DNA from: WS-2 sp964650245
GTDB lineage: Bacteria; Eisenbacteria; RBG-16-71-46
Assembly (NCBI GenBank): GCA_964650245.1
Contig: CAZYQK010000138.1
Coordinates: 1 to 8,198, forward strand
Direction of reading: 5' to 3'
DNA length: 8,198 nt
Position 1 is the stretch's first letter; the number at the start of each line of letters is the position of its first letter. Made by a program: the position numbers and the translations under genes. Positions 1 through 6,163 of this stretch are shown here, piece after piece. A model generated the notes under the pieces. That model was given only the letters and a program-made list of their open reading frames with translations, was not told the DNA's origin and did no database searches.

Positions 1-269
1 CGCGTGAAGGGCCGCGCCGCGAGGCCCGCGACCAGCCCCGCCAGCGGACCCGCGGCCCCCGCGACGTCCGCCACCCGCGCGTGCGCCAGCTGCGGCAACG
101 GCAGGCCGGCGGGCGCCGTCACCACGATCTCGTCGCACACCCGCTCGAGCGTGCGCGACGCGCGCTCGAGCAGCGTGAGCCCTCCGAGCCGGGCGAAGGC
201 CTTGGGAACCCCGAGCCCGAGGCGCACGCCGCGCCCGCCGGCGACCAGCACGCCCAGCGTTCCGGCCAT
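1..269 (-). CDS. NTP transferase, MobA/IspD-like nucleotidyltransferase (partial, N-terminal 89 residues)
   Basis: Only the N-terminal 89 codons are present; the gene runs off the left edge. The protein begins MAGTLGVLVAGGRG and carries the sugar/alcohol-phosphate nucleotidyltransferase signature: glycine-rich loop A10-G-G-x-G, R16, G18 and P22-K23. In this fold the loop and lysine bind the nucleotide triphosphate. A D68 followed by G74-P-L-A-G-L resembles the D...GPLxGL segment of molybdenum cofactor guanylyltransferases (MobA, NTP_transf_3). The P-K-A-F stretch is closer to IspD (MEP isoprenoid pathway), so the substrate is unresolved. The protein should be cytosolic. The ATG lies one base after the TGA of the dehydrogenase gene (TGAGATG), so the two are probably co-transcribed and translationally coupled; no strong Shine-Dalgarno is seen. 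Family confidence is good, the specific function is not settled. Confidence 0.75.
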   Translation of the reverse strand, partial: MAGTLGVLVAGGRGVRLGLGVPKAFARLGGLTLLERASRTLERVCDEIVVTAPAGLPLPQLAHARVADVAGAAGPLAGLVAGLAARPFT

Positions 270-270
270 C

Positions 271-1263
271 TCAGTAGCCCGCCCGCTTGTCCACCAGGTT
301 GGCGAGCGGCTCGCCCGCGAGGTAGGCGCGGAGGTTATGAGCGAACAGGTCCACCGCGCGCTCCCAGTAGCGCGGCCCGAGCCCCGAGACGTGCGGCGTC
401 ACGATCACCTGCGGCATGCTCCACAGCGGGCTCGATGCCGGGAGCGGCTCGTCTCGGAACACGTCGAGCGCCGCTCCAGCGATTCGGCCCTCGCGCAACG
501 CGTCGATCAGGGCGGCCTCGTCCACCAGGCTGCCGCGTCCCAGGTTGACGAGCACGGCGCTCCGCTTCATGCGCGCGATGGTCGCGCGGTCCATCAGGCC
601 GCGGGTCTCCGCCGTGAGCGGGGCGGCGAGCACCAGGAAGTCCGCGCGCGCGACCAGATCGGGCAGCCGCTCGACCCCCCACTGCTGGTCGGCGGGCGCG
701 GGATCGGCCGACGGCCGGCGCCGCACCGCGATCACCTCGAGCCCGAGCGCTCGGGCGCGGGACGCGATGCCGGAACCCACGCTGCCGAGACCCACCAGGC
801 CGAGCGTCGCGCCCTCGAGCTGGCCGAAGGCCGGGTCCTCGGTCCACAGCTCGTGCTGCGTCCAGCGGCTTCTGTTCTGCGCGTCGCGCGCGAGGTGCAA
901 CTTGCGTGCGAAGGCCAGCAGCACGCCCAGCGTGTGCTCGGCCATCGCGGTGGCGTGGAGCCCGCGTCCGTTGGTGAGCAGCACGTCGCTCTGAACCAGC
1001 GCGGGAAAGAGCTGCGAGCCGACGCCGGCGGCGGTGATCTGGATCCAGCGCAGGCGGGACGCCGAGGCGAAGTTCGCGGCGGTGACCGCCCAGCCGAACA
1101 CCACCTCGGCTCCGGGTAGCAGCGAGTCGGCCTCCCGCTCGTCGGCGGGCGAGACGAATTCGAGCCCGGGGAAATCGCGGCGCAGACGCTCCACCCCGGA
1201 GGGCGGGAGGTTCCACACTCCGTCCTTCGAGCGGTTGAACTCGAGCACGCGGAAGGTTCTCAC
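271..1263 (-). CDS. D-isomer-specific 2-hydroxyacid dehydrogenase (GhrA/CtBP-like)
   Basis: This is a cytosolic NAD(P)-dependent oxidoreductase that interconverts a 2-keto acid and a D-2-hydroxy acid; the substrate cannot be read from sequence. From the GTG at 1263 the protein has 330 residues, normal for the family. It has an N-terminal catalytic-domain segment (about 1-95), the T97-N-G-R-G and A108-E-H motif region, a Rossmann loop G158-L-G-S-V-G163, and the catalytic triad Arg243 (NLGRG), Glu272 (RDEPLP) and His291 (TPH). After the second Rossmann strand the sequence is R181-R-R-P with no acidic residue, which suggests NADP(H) preference (inference). The GTG start was chosen because family members begin just before this first beta strand. 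An in-frame ATG at 1308 (345 residues) is an alternative, and neither start has a convincing ribosome binding site. The open frame extends to 1428 but that extra N-terminus looks non-coding. It is divergent from the barrel gene and one base upstream of the NTP transferase. Confidence 0.92.
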   Translation of the reverse strand: MRTFRVLEFNRSKDGVWNLPPSGVERLRRDFPGLEFVSPADEREADSLLPGAEVVFGWAVTAANFASASRLRWIQITAAGVGSQLFPALVQSDVLLTNGRGLHATAMAEHTLGVLLAFARKLHLARDAQNRSRWTQHELWTEDPAFGQLEGATLGLVGLGSVGSGIASRARALGLEVIAVRRRPSADPAPADQQWGVERLPDLVARADFLVLAAPLTAETRGLMDRATIARMKRSAVLVNLGRGSLVDEAALIDALREGRIAGAALDVFRDEPLPASSPLWSMPQVIVTPHVSGLGPRYWERAVDLFAHNLRAYLAGEPLANLVDKRAGY

Positions 1264-1426
1264 GGCGCGCCATGGTGCCACAGCCGCGCCGGGCCGCGGA
1301 AGCAGCATGGCCGACCGCAGCCATCCGCCACGCCCCGCACGATGCGCTTGCGCCCCGGGGAAGGCCCGGATAGATTCCCCGGACTTTGGCGTGACCGACC
1401 GGCAGGAGGAGGGTTCCGCTTTGCAC
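1264..1426. other. Divergent intergenic region between dehydrogenase and barrel genes
   Basis: About 160 bp separates two divergently transcribed genes and must hold the promoters for both. A plausible plus-strand promoter is listed separately. I see no convincing -35/-10 pair facing the dehydrogenase. No small ORF with a good ribosome binding site was found here. Confidence 0.6.
1348..1376 (+). promoter_or_regulatory. Possible sigma70-type promoter for the barrel gene
   Basis: TTGCGC at 1348-1353 (3 of 6 matches to TTGACA) is separated by 17 bp from TAGATT at 1371-1376 (4 of 6 matches to TATAAT). Initiation would fall near 1383, giving a leader of about 45 nt that contains the ribosome binding site at 1404-1413. 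The match is modest and rests on spacing and location. Confidence 0.35.
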
Positions 1427-2383
1427 ATGAGCGCGCGCGCCGCGTTGTCGGCCGTATTGATCGCCGCCGCCGTCGCGGCTTCGAGCCCCGCCAGGGCCCA
1501 CGGCGGTCCGTGGCTCCCCGCTCCGGGCCAGTACTACACCGAGATCCGCGGAGGTCTGTCCTCCGCCGACGACTTTCACGATCTCCTGAGCCACCGCCGG
1601 ACCCTGGCCCGGGGAGGCGTTTCGGAGCAGCGATCGCTGCTCTCCTACAGCGAGATCGGCTGGAAGCAAAACGTGAGCCTGGTGTTTGGCCTGCCCGCCC
1701 TGAGCGTCACGCGCCGCAGCGGTAACGGCCGCCTCGACCGGACCGTCACGGGACTCGCCGACCTCCAACTCGGCCTCCGCTTCAAGCTGGCGGAGGGCCG
1801 GACGGCGTTCGCGTTCGAGGTGGACTACGGCGCCCCGCTCGGCTACCTGCACTCGGCGCAGCTCGACACCAGTCAGCTCCGCATCGCCGACCAGACCACC
1901 TGCCGCGGGCTCACGGACGGCGACTCGGCGAACTGCATCCGGCAGCAGTCGCCCCCGGTCCTGGGCCTCGGGCAGCAGGAAGTGACGGCGGCGCTCCATT
2001 GGGGCGCAGAGCTCCGTCGCGTGAACGGGTTCATCCAGCTCACGCATGGCTACCGGCACCGCGGCCGCGAGGTCGCGGGCCAGGCGCTGTTCGGGGCGGA
2101 CCTCGGCTTCTGGTTCTTCCCCAGGCTGCTGGTCGCGGGCCGTTACCTGGGTGCGATCGAGGTCGGCAGCGGCACGACCCGGGCGGACGAAATCGAGGAA
2201 CACCTCGCCGGGCCGGTCGTGATCTATCGGCCGGACGACCGCATCGACATCTTCGCCGCTTCCCTGCACACCGCGATCGCGCGCAACGCGCTGCACGCGG
2301 ACCGCTACTATGTCGGGGTGTCGTTGAAGAAGACCGGACTCAACCGTCTCCAGGGTTATCTCGGCGGTACGAAGCGTCCCTGA
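1427..2383 (+). CDS. Exported outer-membrane beta-barrel protein, Phenol_MetA_deg-like
   Basis: The 318-residue protein has a clear Sec signal peptide: a short Arg-containing N-terminus, a hydrophobic core (about 6-19), and an S-P-A-R-A/H cleavage site after Ala24. The mature protein has no long hydrophobic helices. It has alternating polar/apolar, aromatic-rich strands, for example Y36-Y-T-E-I, L71-L-S-Y-S-E-I-G, G109-L-A-D-L-Q-L-G-L-R-F-K, F128-A-F-E-V-D-Y and G223-A-D-L-G-F-W-F-F, as expected for an outer-membrane barrel. The GLADLQLGLRFKL segment resembles the diagnostic strand of the MetA-pathway/putative transporter barrels (Phenol_MetA_deg), most of which have unknown substrates. C159 and C170 flank a Gly/Asp-rich loop and could form a disulfide. 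A purine-rich AGGAGGAGGG (1404-1413) precedes the start. ATG 1427 was chosen; a TTG at 1421 in the same frame sits at better spacing and would add two residues. The ABC genes follow on the same strand after 62 bp. Confidence 0.75.
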   Translation: MSARAALSAVLIAAAVAASSPARAHGGPWLPAPGQYYTEIRGGLSSADDFHDLLSHRRTLARGGVSEQRSLLSYSEIGWKQNVSLVFGLPALSVTRRSGNGRLDRTVTGLADLQLGLRFKLAEGRTAFAFEVDYGAPLGYLHSAQLDTSQLRIADQTTCRGLTDGDSANCIRQQSPPVLGLGQQEVTAALHWGAELRRVNGFIQLTHGYRHRGREVAGQALFGADLGFWFFPRLLVAGRYLGAIEVGSGTTRADEIEEHLAGPVVIYRPDDRIDIFAASLHTAIARNALHADRYYVGVSLKKTGLNRLQGYLGGTKRP

Positions 2384-2432
2384 AGCCCGGGCCAGGGCCG
2401 GAGCTGCTCGGGCCGGCCGCGGCGTGTCCCGG

Positions 2433-2448
2433 TAAGGAGCCTCCCATT
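2433..2448 (+). promoter_or_regulatory. Ribosome binding site and unusual ATT start of the first ABC gene
   Basis: TAAGGAG at 2433-2439 is a strong Shine-Dalgarno placed 6 nt before ATT at 2446. In this frame there is no ATG, GTG or TTG between 2281 and a GTG near 2560, and that GTG would remove the first membrane helix. ATT is therefore the best-supported start; CTG at 2380 or 2404 lacks a ribosome binding site. Confidence 0.6.
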
Positions 2449-4191
2449 CGCTCCTCGAGCGCTCGCCTGCTCCCCTACCTGGCCCGCTACCGACGCGGGC
2501 TGATCTGGGGACTCGCGTGCGTCGCGCTCTCGAACCTCATCGCGCTCGCCCAGCCCCAGGTGCTGGGCGTCGCGGTGGACGATCTCTATCGCGGCGTCAC
2601 GGCGGAGAAGCTCGGGCGCTACGCGCTCATCCTGTTCGGCATCGCGCTCGTGGCGGGCGCCTTCAGATTTGGCATGCGCCAGGCGGTGATCGGCATCTCG
2701 CGCCACGTCGAGTTCGACCTGCGCAACGATCTGTTCGCGCACCTCCAGCGCCTGCCGCTTCAGTACTTCCAGCACACCCGCACCGGCGAGATCATGTCGC
2801 GCGCCACCAACGACCTGGCGGCGGTGCGCATGATGCTCGGCCCGGGCCTCATGTACCTGGTGAACACCGTGGTGGTCTCGGTGGTTTCGATCGGCTTCCT
2901 GCTCGCGATCAGCCCGCGCATCACGCTCTACTCGATGCTGCCGCTGCCGCTGGTGACGCTCGCTGCGTGGTTCTTCGGCGAGCGCATCCACCACCGCTTC
3001 GAGGAGATCCAGGCCCACTTCGCCGCGATGTCGGCGCGGGTGCAGGAGAACCTGGCCGGCGTTCGGGTGGTGCGCGCGTTCACCCGCGAGGCGCGCGAGC
3101 TGGATGAGTTCGAGGCGCTGAATCGCGAGTACCTGGACAAGAACGTGCGGCTGATCCAGACCTCCGGCCTGTTCCATCCCTCGCTCGCCTTCTTCTCCGG
3201 GCTGGCCGCGCTGCTCGGGCTCTACCTGGGCGGGCGCGAGGTGGTGGCGGGCCGCATCACGCTGGGCCAGTTCGTGGCGTTCACAGTCTACCTGGCGATG
3301 CTCAACTGGCCGATGGTGGCGCTGGGTTGGGTGATCAGCCTGTTCCAGCGCGGCGCGGCGTCGTTCCGGCGCCTGACCGAGATCCTCGACGTGAGGCCGG
3401 AGATCGCCGGCCCGGAGCGCGGCCTCGCCCCCGAGCGCTGCCGCGGCGAGATCGAGTTCCGGAACCTCACCTTCACCTACCCCGGCGCCGGCCGGCCCAC
3501 GCTGCGCGGCGTGTCGTTCACCGTGCCCGCCGGCCAGACGGTGGCGCTGGTGGGCCACACCGGCGCCGGCAAGAGCACGCTGCTCTCGCTGCTCCCGCGC
3601 ATCTTCGACCCGCCGCCCGGGACCGTGTTCCTCGACGGCGAGGACGTGCGGCGCTACGACCTCGCGTGGCTGCGCGCGCGCGTCGCGTGGGCCCCGCAGG
3701 AGACGTTCCTGTTCTCCGCGACCGTGGCCGAGAACATCGCATACGGCGTCGAGCGCGCGGACGCGGCGGCGGTCGGACGCGCGGCGCGCATCGCGCACCT
3801 GGACGGCGACGTGCGCGGCTTCCCCTTAGGCTTCGAGACCCAGGTCGGCGAGCGCGGCATCACGCTTTCGGGCGGGCAGAAGCAGCGCGCGGCCATCGCG
3901 CGCGCCGTGATGCGCGACTCGCCGGTGCTGATGCTGGACGACTGCCTGTCGAGCGTGGACACCCACACCGAGGAGGCGATCCTGGGCGGGCTGCGCCACG
4001 AGATGCGTCGGCGGACCACGCTCATCGTGTCGCACCGCGTGAGCACGGTGCGCGGAGCCGACCTGATCCTGGTGCTCGAGGACGGCGCGATCGTCGAGCG
4101 CGGCTCGCACGAAGCGCTGCTCGCCGTCGCGGGGCGCTACGCCGCCCTGTGGCGCGAGCAGCAGATCGAAGAGGAGCTGGAGGCGTCGTGA
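2446..4191 (+). CDS. ABC exporter half-transporter, MdlA/TM287-like subunit with degenerate catalytic residue
   Basis: This is an inner-membrane ATP-driven exporter subunit (ABC_membrane plus ABC_tran). Read from ATT 2446 it has 581 residues, typical for the family, and begins about seven residues before the conserved L-L-P-Y-L. Six helices are visible near 18-40, 58-82, 134-155, 159-178, 245-265 and 275-299. The nucleotide-binding domain has A-loop Y345, Walker A G370-H-T-G-A-G-K376-S-T, Q-loop Q418, signature L474-S-G-G-Q-K-Q-R, Walker B L495-M-L-D498, D-loop S502-S-V-D and H-loop H530. Position 499, normally the catalytic Glu, is Asp (LDDCLS). This is the hallmark of the degenerate-site subunit in heterodimeric exporters such as MdlA and TM287. 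Its TGA overlaps the GTG of the next gene (GTGA), so it should pair with that product. Drug, lipid or peptide export are all possible; the substrate is unknown. Confidence 0.93.
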   Translation: MRSSSARLLPYLARYRRGLIWGLACVALSNLIALAQPQVLGVAVDDLYRGVTAEKLGRYALILFGIALVAGAFRFGMRQAVIGISRHVEFDLRNDLFAHLQRLPLQYFQHTRTGEIMSRATNDLAAVRMMLGPGLMYLVNTVVVSVVSIGFLLAISPRITLYSMLPLPLVTLAAWFFGERIHHRFEEIQAHFAAMSARVQENLAGVRVVRAFTREARELDEFEALNREYLDKNVRLIQTSGLFHPSLAFFSGLAALLGLYLGGREVVAGRITLGQFVAFTVYLAMLNWPMVALGWVISLFQRGAASFRRLTEILDVRPEIAGPERGLAPERCRGEIEFRNLTFTYPGAGRPTLRGVSFTVPAGQTVALVGHTGAGKSTLLSLLPRIFDPPPGTVFLDGEDVRRYDLAWLRARVAWAPQETFLFSATVAENIAYGVERADAAAVGRAARIAHLDGDVRGFPLGFETQVGERGITLSGGQKQRAAIARAVMRDSPVLMLDDCLSSVDTHTEEAILGGLRHEMRRRTTLIVSHRVSTVRGADLILVLEDGAIVERGSHEALLAVAGRYAALWREQQIEEELEAS

Positions 4192-6113
4192 GCCACGAAG
4201 AGGAAGTCCTGGGACGAGGCTACGACCAGCGGCTCATGCGCCGGCTCCTCGGCTACCTCCGCCCCTACCGCGGACGCATGGCGGTCGCCGGGCTGCTCGT
4301 GATCACGGACGCGCTGGTCGGGCTCGCGGGGCCCTGGCTCACCAAGGAGGCGATCGACAACGGCATCCGCCACCACGACCTGCTTCACCTCGACCGGGTC
4401 GCGGTGCTCTACCTGTGCATGCTGCTGGTGGGCCTGGGCCTCGGCTACCTCCACTACCAGATCATGCAGCGAGTGGGGCAGCAGGTGATGATGGACCTGC
4501 GCATGGCGCTGTTCCGCCACCTCCAGCGCCTGCCGGTCGCCTACTACGACCGCAACCCGATCGGCCGTCTGATGACGCGCGTCACGAACGACGTGGACGT
4601 GCTGAACGAGCTCGTCACCGCGGGGGTGGTCGCGATCTTCGGTGACCTGTTCGCGCTGGCCGGGATCGTGTTCGCCATGTGCCAGCTCAACGTCGAGCTG
4701 CTCGCCGTGACCTTCTCGGTGCTGCCGCTCATCGTGATCGCGACCCTCACCTTCCGCTCGAGGGTGCGGCGCTCGTTCCGCGACATCCGCACGCGGCTCG
4801 CGCGCATGAACGCGTTCTTGAACGAGAACCTGACCGGGATGAGCACGGTGCAGATGCTGAACCGCGAGCGCCGCAACTTCGAGGGATTCCGGGATGTCAA
4901 CGCCGGGCACCGCGACGCCAACCTCCGGGCCGTGTTCCTTCACGCGCTGCTCTTCCCGGTGCTGGAGCTGGTCGGGGCGCTCGCCGTCTCGCTCATCGTC
5001 TGGTACGGCGGCCGCCAGGTGATGTGGACCGGGATCACGCTGGGAACGCTGGTGGCGTTCATCCAGTACACCCAGCGCTTCTTCCGCCCGATTTCGGACC
5101 TGAGCGAGAAGTACAACATCCTGCAGCAGGCGATGGCATCGTCGGAGCGCATCTTCGATTTGCTCGACACGCCGCCCGATCCCTCGACGCCGGTGGCGGC
5201 GATCGAGGCTCCGGCCCGCACGCCCGCCGCCGCGGCGTCGGCCGCGGCCGTGACCGAAGGCCGCGACGAGAGAGAGCGCGCGGGCCGGTTCGAGGGCCGC
5301 GTGGAGTTCGACCGCGTGTGGTTCGCCTACCGCGACGCTCACTGGGTGGTCGAGGACGTTTCGTTCGCGTTAGCACCCGGCGAGAAAGTCGCGCTGGTCG
5401 GGGCCACGGGATCGGGCAAGACCACCCTCACCCACCTGCTGCTGCGCTTCTACGCGCCGCAGCGCGGCGAGATCCGGGTGGACGGGCGGCCGCTCGAGGA
5501 TCGGGACGCGGGCTGGCTGCGCCGTCACGCCGGGCTCGTCATGCAGGACGTGTTCCTGTTCTCGGGCACGGTCGAGAGCAACCTCAGGCTGGGCGACGGC
5601 GCGGTTTCGCGCGAGGCGCTGGAACGCGCCGCACGCGAGGTGCACGCCCACGAGTTCATCGAGCGCCTGCCGGGCGGCTACGACGCGATTGTCCGCGAGC
5701 GCGGCGCCACGCTCTCCTCGGGGCAGAAGCAATTGCTGGCCTTCGCGCGAGCGCTGGCGCGCGACCCCGCGCTGCTGATCCTCGACGAGGCGACCTCGTC
5801 GGTGGACACCGTGACCGAGGCCCTGATCCAGGACGCGCTCAAGCGCCTGATGCGCGGGCGAACCAGCCTCGTCATCGCCCACCGCCTCTCGACCATCCAG
5901 CACGTGGACCGCATCGTGGTGCTCCACCGGGGACGCGTCCGGGAGGTGGGCACCCACGCCGAGCTGCTCGCGCTCCGCGGAATCTACTCGCGGCTCTACG
6001 AGCTGCAGATGCTGGGTGGCCGGACCCCCCGCCGTACGGACGAGGCCGCCGCCACCCCGCCCGAGGAGCTGGCGCCTGTCCAATTCGTTGACAGAGGCTT
6101 GAACCTGGCCTAG
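4188..6113 (+). CDS. ABC exporter half-transporter, MdlB/TM288-like catalytic subunit
   Basis: This is the partner subunit of the preceding ABC gene, 641 residues from GTG 4188. The start overlaps the upstream TGA by four bases and is preceded by GGAGG at 4179-4183. The membrane domain spans roughly 30-310 with six helices. The nucleotide-binding domain begins near 370: A-loop Y381, Walker A G405-A-T-G-S-G-K411-T-T, Q-loop Q453, signature L509-S-S-G-Q, Walker B L530-I-L-D-E534, D-loop S537-S-V-D and H-loop H565. The catalytic Glu534 is intact, but the signature is LSSGQ rather than LSGGQ. In a dimer its Walker motifs face the intact LSGGQ of the partner (active site) and its weak signature faces the partner's Asp499 site (degenerate). 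It is longer than the usual ~580 because of an Ala/Pro-rich linker (about 328-368) and a hydrophilic C-terminal tail (about 610-641). The last codons overlap the promoter of the regulator gene. Substrate unknown. Confidence 0.94.
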   Translation: MSHEEEVLGRGYDQRLMRRLLGYLRPYRGRMAVAGLLVITDALVGLAGPWLTKEAIDNGIRHHDLLHLDRVAVLYLCMLLVGLGLGYLHYQIMQRVGQQVMMDLRMALFRHLQRLPVAYYDRNPIGRLMTRVTNDVDVLNELVTAGVVAIFGDLFALAGIVFAMCQLNVELLAVTFSVLPLIVIATLTFRSRVRRSFRDIRTRLARMNAFLNENLTGMSTVQMLNRERRNFEGFRDVNAGHRDANLRAVFLHALLFPVLELVGALAVSLIVWYGGRQVMWTGITLGTLVAFIQYTQRFFRPISDLSEKYNILQQAMASSERIFDLLDTPPDPSTPVAAIEAPARTPAAAASAAAVTEGRDERERAGRFEGRVEFDRVWFAYRDAHWVVEDVSFALAPGEKVALVGATGSGKTTLTHLLLRFYAPQRGEIRVDGRPLEDRDAGWLRRHAGLVMQDVFLFSGTVESNLRLGDGAVSREALERAAREVHAHEFIERLPGGYDAIVRERGATLSSGQKQLLAFARALARDPALLILDEATSSVDTVTEALIQDALKRLMRGRTSLVIAHRLSTIQHVDRIVVLHRGRVREVGTHAELLALRGIYSRLYELQMLGGRTPRRTDEAAATPPEELAPVQFVDRGLNLA

Positions 6114-6116
6114 CAT
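6088..6116 (+). promoter_or_regulatory. Sigma70-type promoter for the XRE-cupin gene, inside the end of the upstream ABC gene
   Basis: A perfect -35 hexamer TTGACA (6088-6093) is followed by a 17-bp spacer and TAGCAT (6111-6116; 4 of 6 matches to TATAAT). The -10 begins exactly at the TAG stop codon of the ABC gene. Initiation would be near 6123, leaving a leader of about 40 nt. The stretch 6111-6143 is clearly more A/T-rich than its surroundings, as expected for a promoter. Confidence 0.6.
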
Positions 6117-6145
6117 TTCTAAACTTCAATTCGCCAGGTTGAACC
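6096..6145 (+). promoter_or_regulatory. Operator-like paired repeats around the XRE-cupin promoter
   Basis: TTGAACC occurs at 6099-6105 and again at 6139-6145, exactly 40 bp apart (about four helical turns). The first lies between the -35 and -10, the second just past the expected transcription start. The second, GGTTGAACC (6137-6145), is a dyad of GGTT/AACC around a central G. In addition TTGAACCTGGC (6099-6109) and GCCAGGTTGAA (6133-6143) form an inverted repeat matching at 10 of 11 positions. This geometry suits autorepression by the regulator encoded immediately downstream, but binding is inferred only. Confidence 0.45.
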
Positions 6146-6163
6146 CTCTTCCCGAGGTCCCCC

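Noticed and set aside
4..1119. 371-codon plus-strand open frame at the left end
   Set aside because: It is antisense to the NTP transferase and dehydrogenase, which carry clear motifs; its own composition is low-complexity.
335..2296. 653-codon minus-strand open frame spanning the dehydrogenase and barrel genes
   Set aside because: It overlaps two well-supported genes in other frames, is Arg/Ala/Gly-rich with no recognisable domain, and is a typical artefact of high GC content.
2396..2418. GGCCGG...CCGGCC hairpin between the barrel and ABC genes
   Set aside because: Only 6 bp with an 11-nt loop and no T-run. Such stems arise easily at this GC content, so it is not called a terminator.
1999..2445. 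Upstream extension of the first ABC frame to an ATG at 1999 (730 residues)
   Set aside because: It would overlap most of the second half of the barrel gene and encode an Arg/Pro-rich non-homologous leader.
2356..3798. 480-codon open frame antisense to the first ABC gene (similar ones at 4137-5342 and 6708-7796)
   Set aside because: They mirror codons of strongly conserved genes, show His/Arg/Gln/Glu-rich low-complexity composition, and have no family motifs.
3327..4187. Upstream extension of the second ABC frame to an ATG at 3327 (928 residues)
   Set aside because: The extension lies inside the first ABC nucleotide-binding domain in another frame and is Arg/Pro-rich. GTG 4188 with its ribosome binding site and GTGA overlap gives the normal N-terminus.
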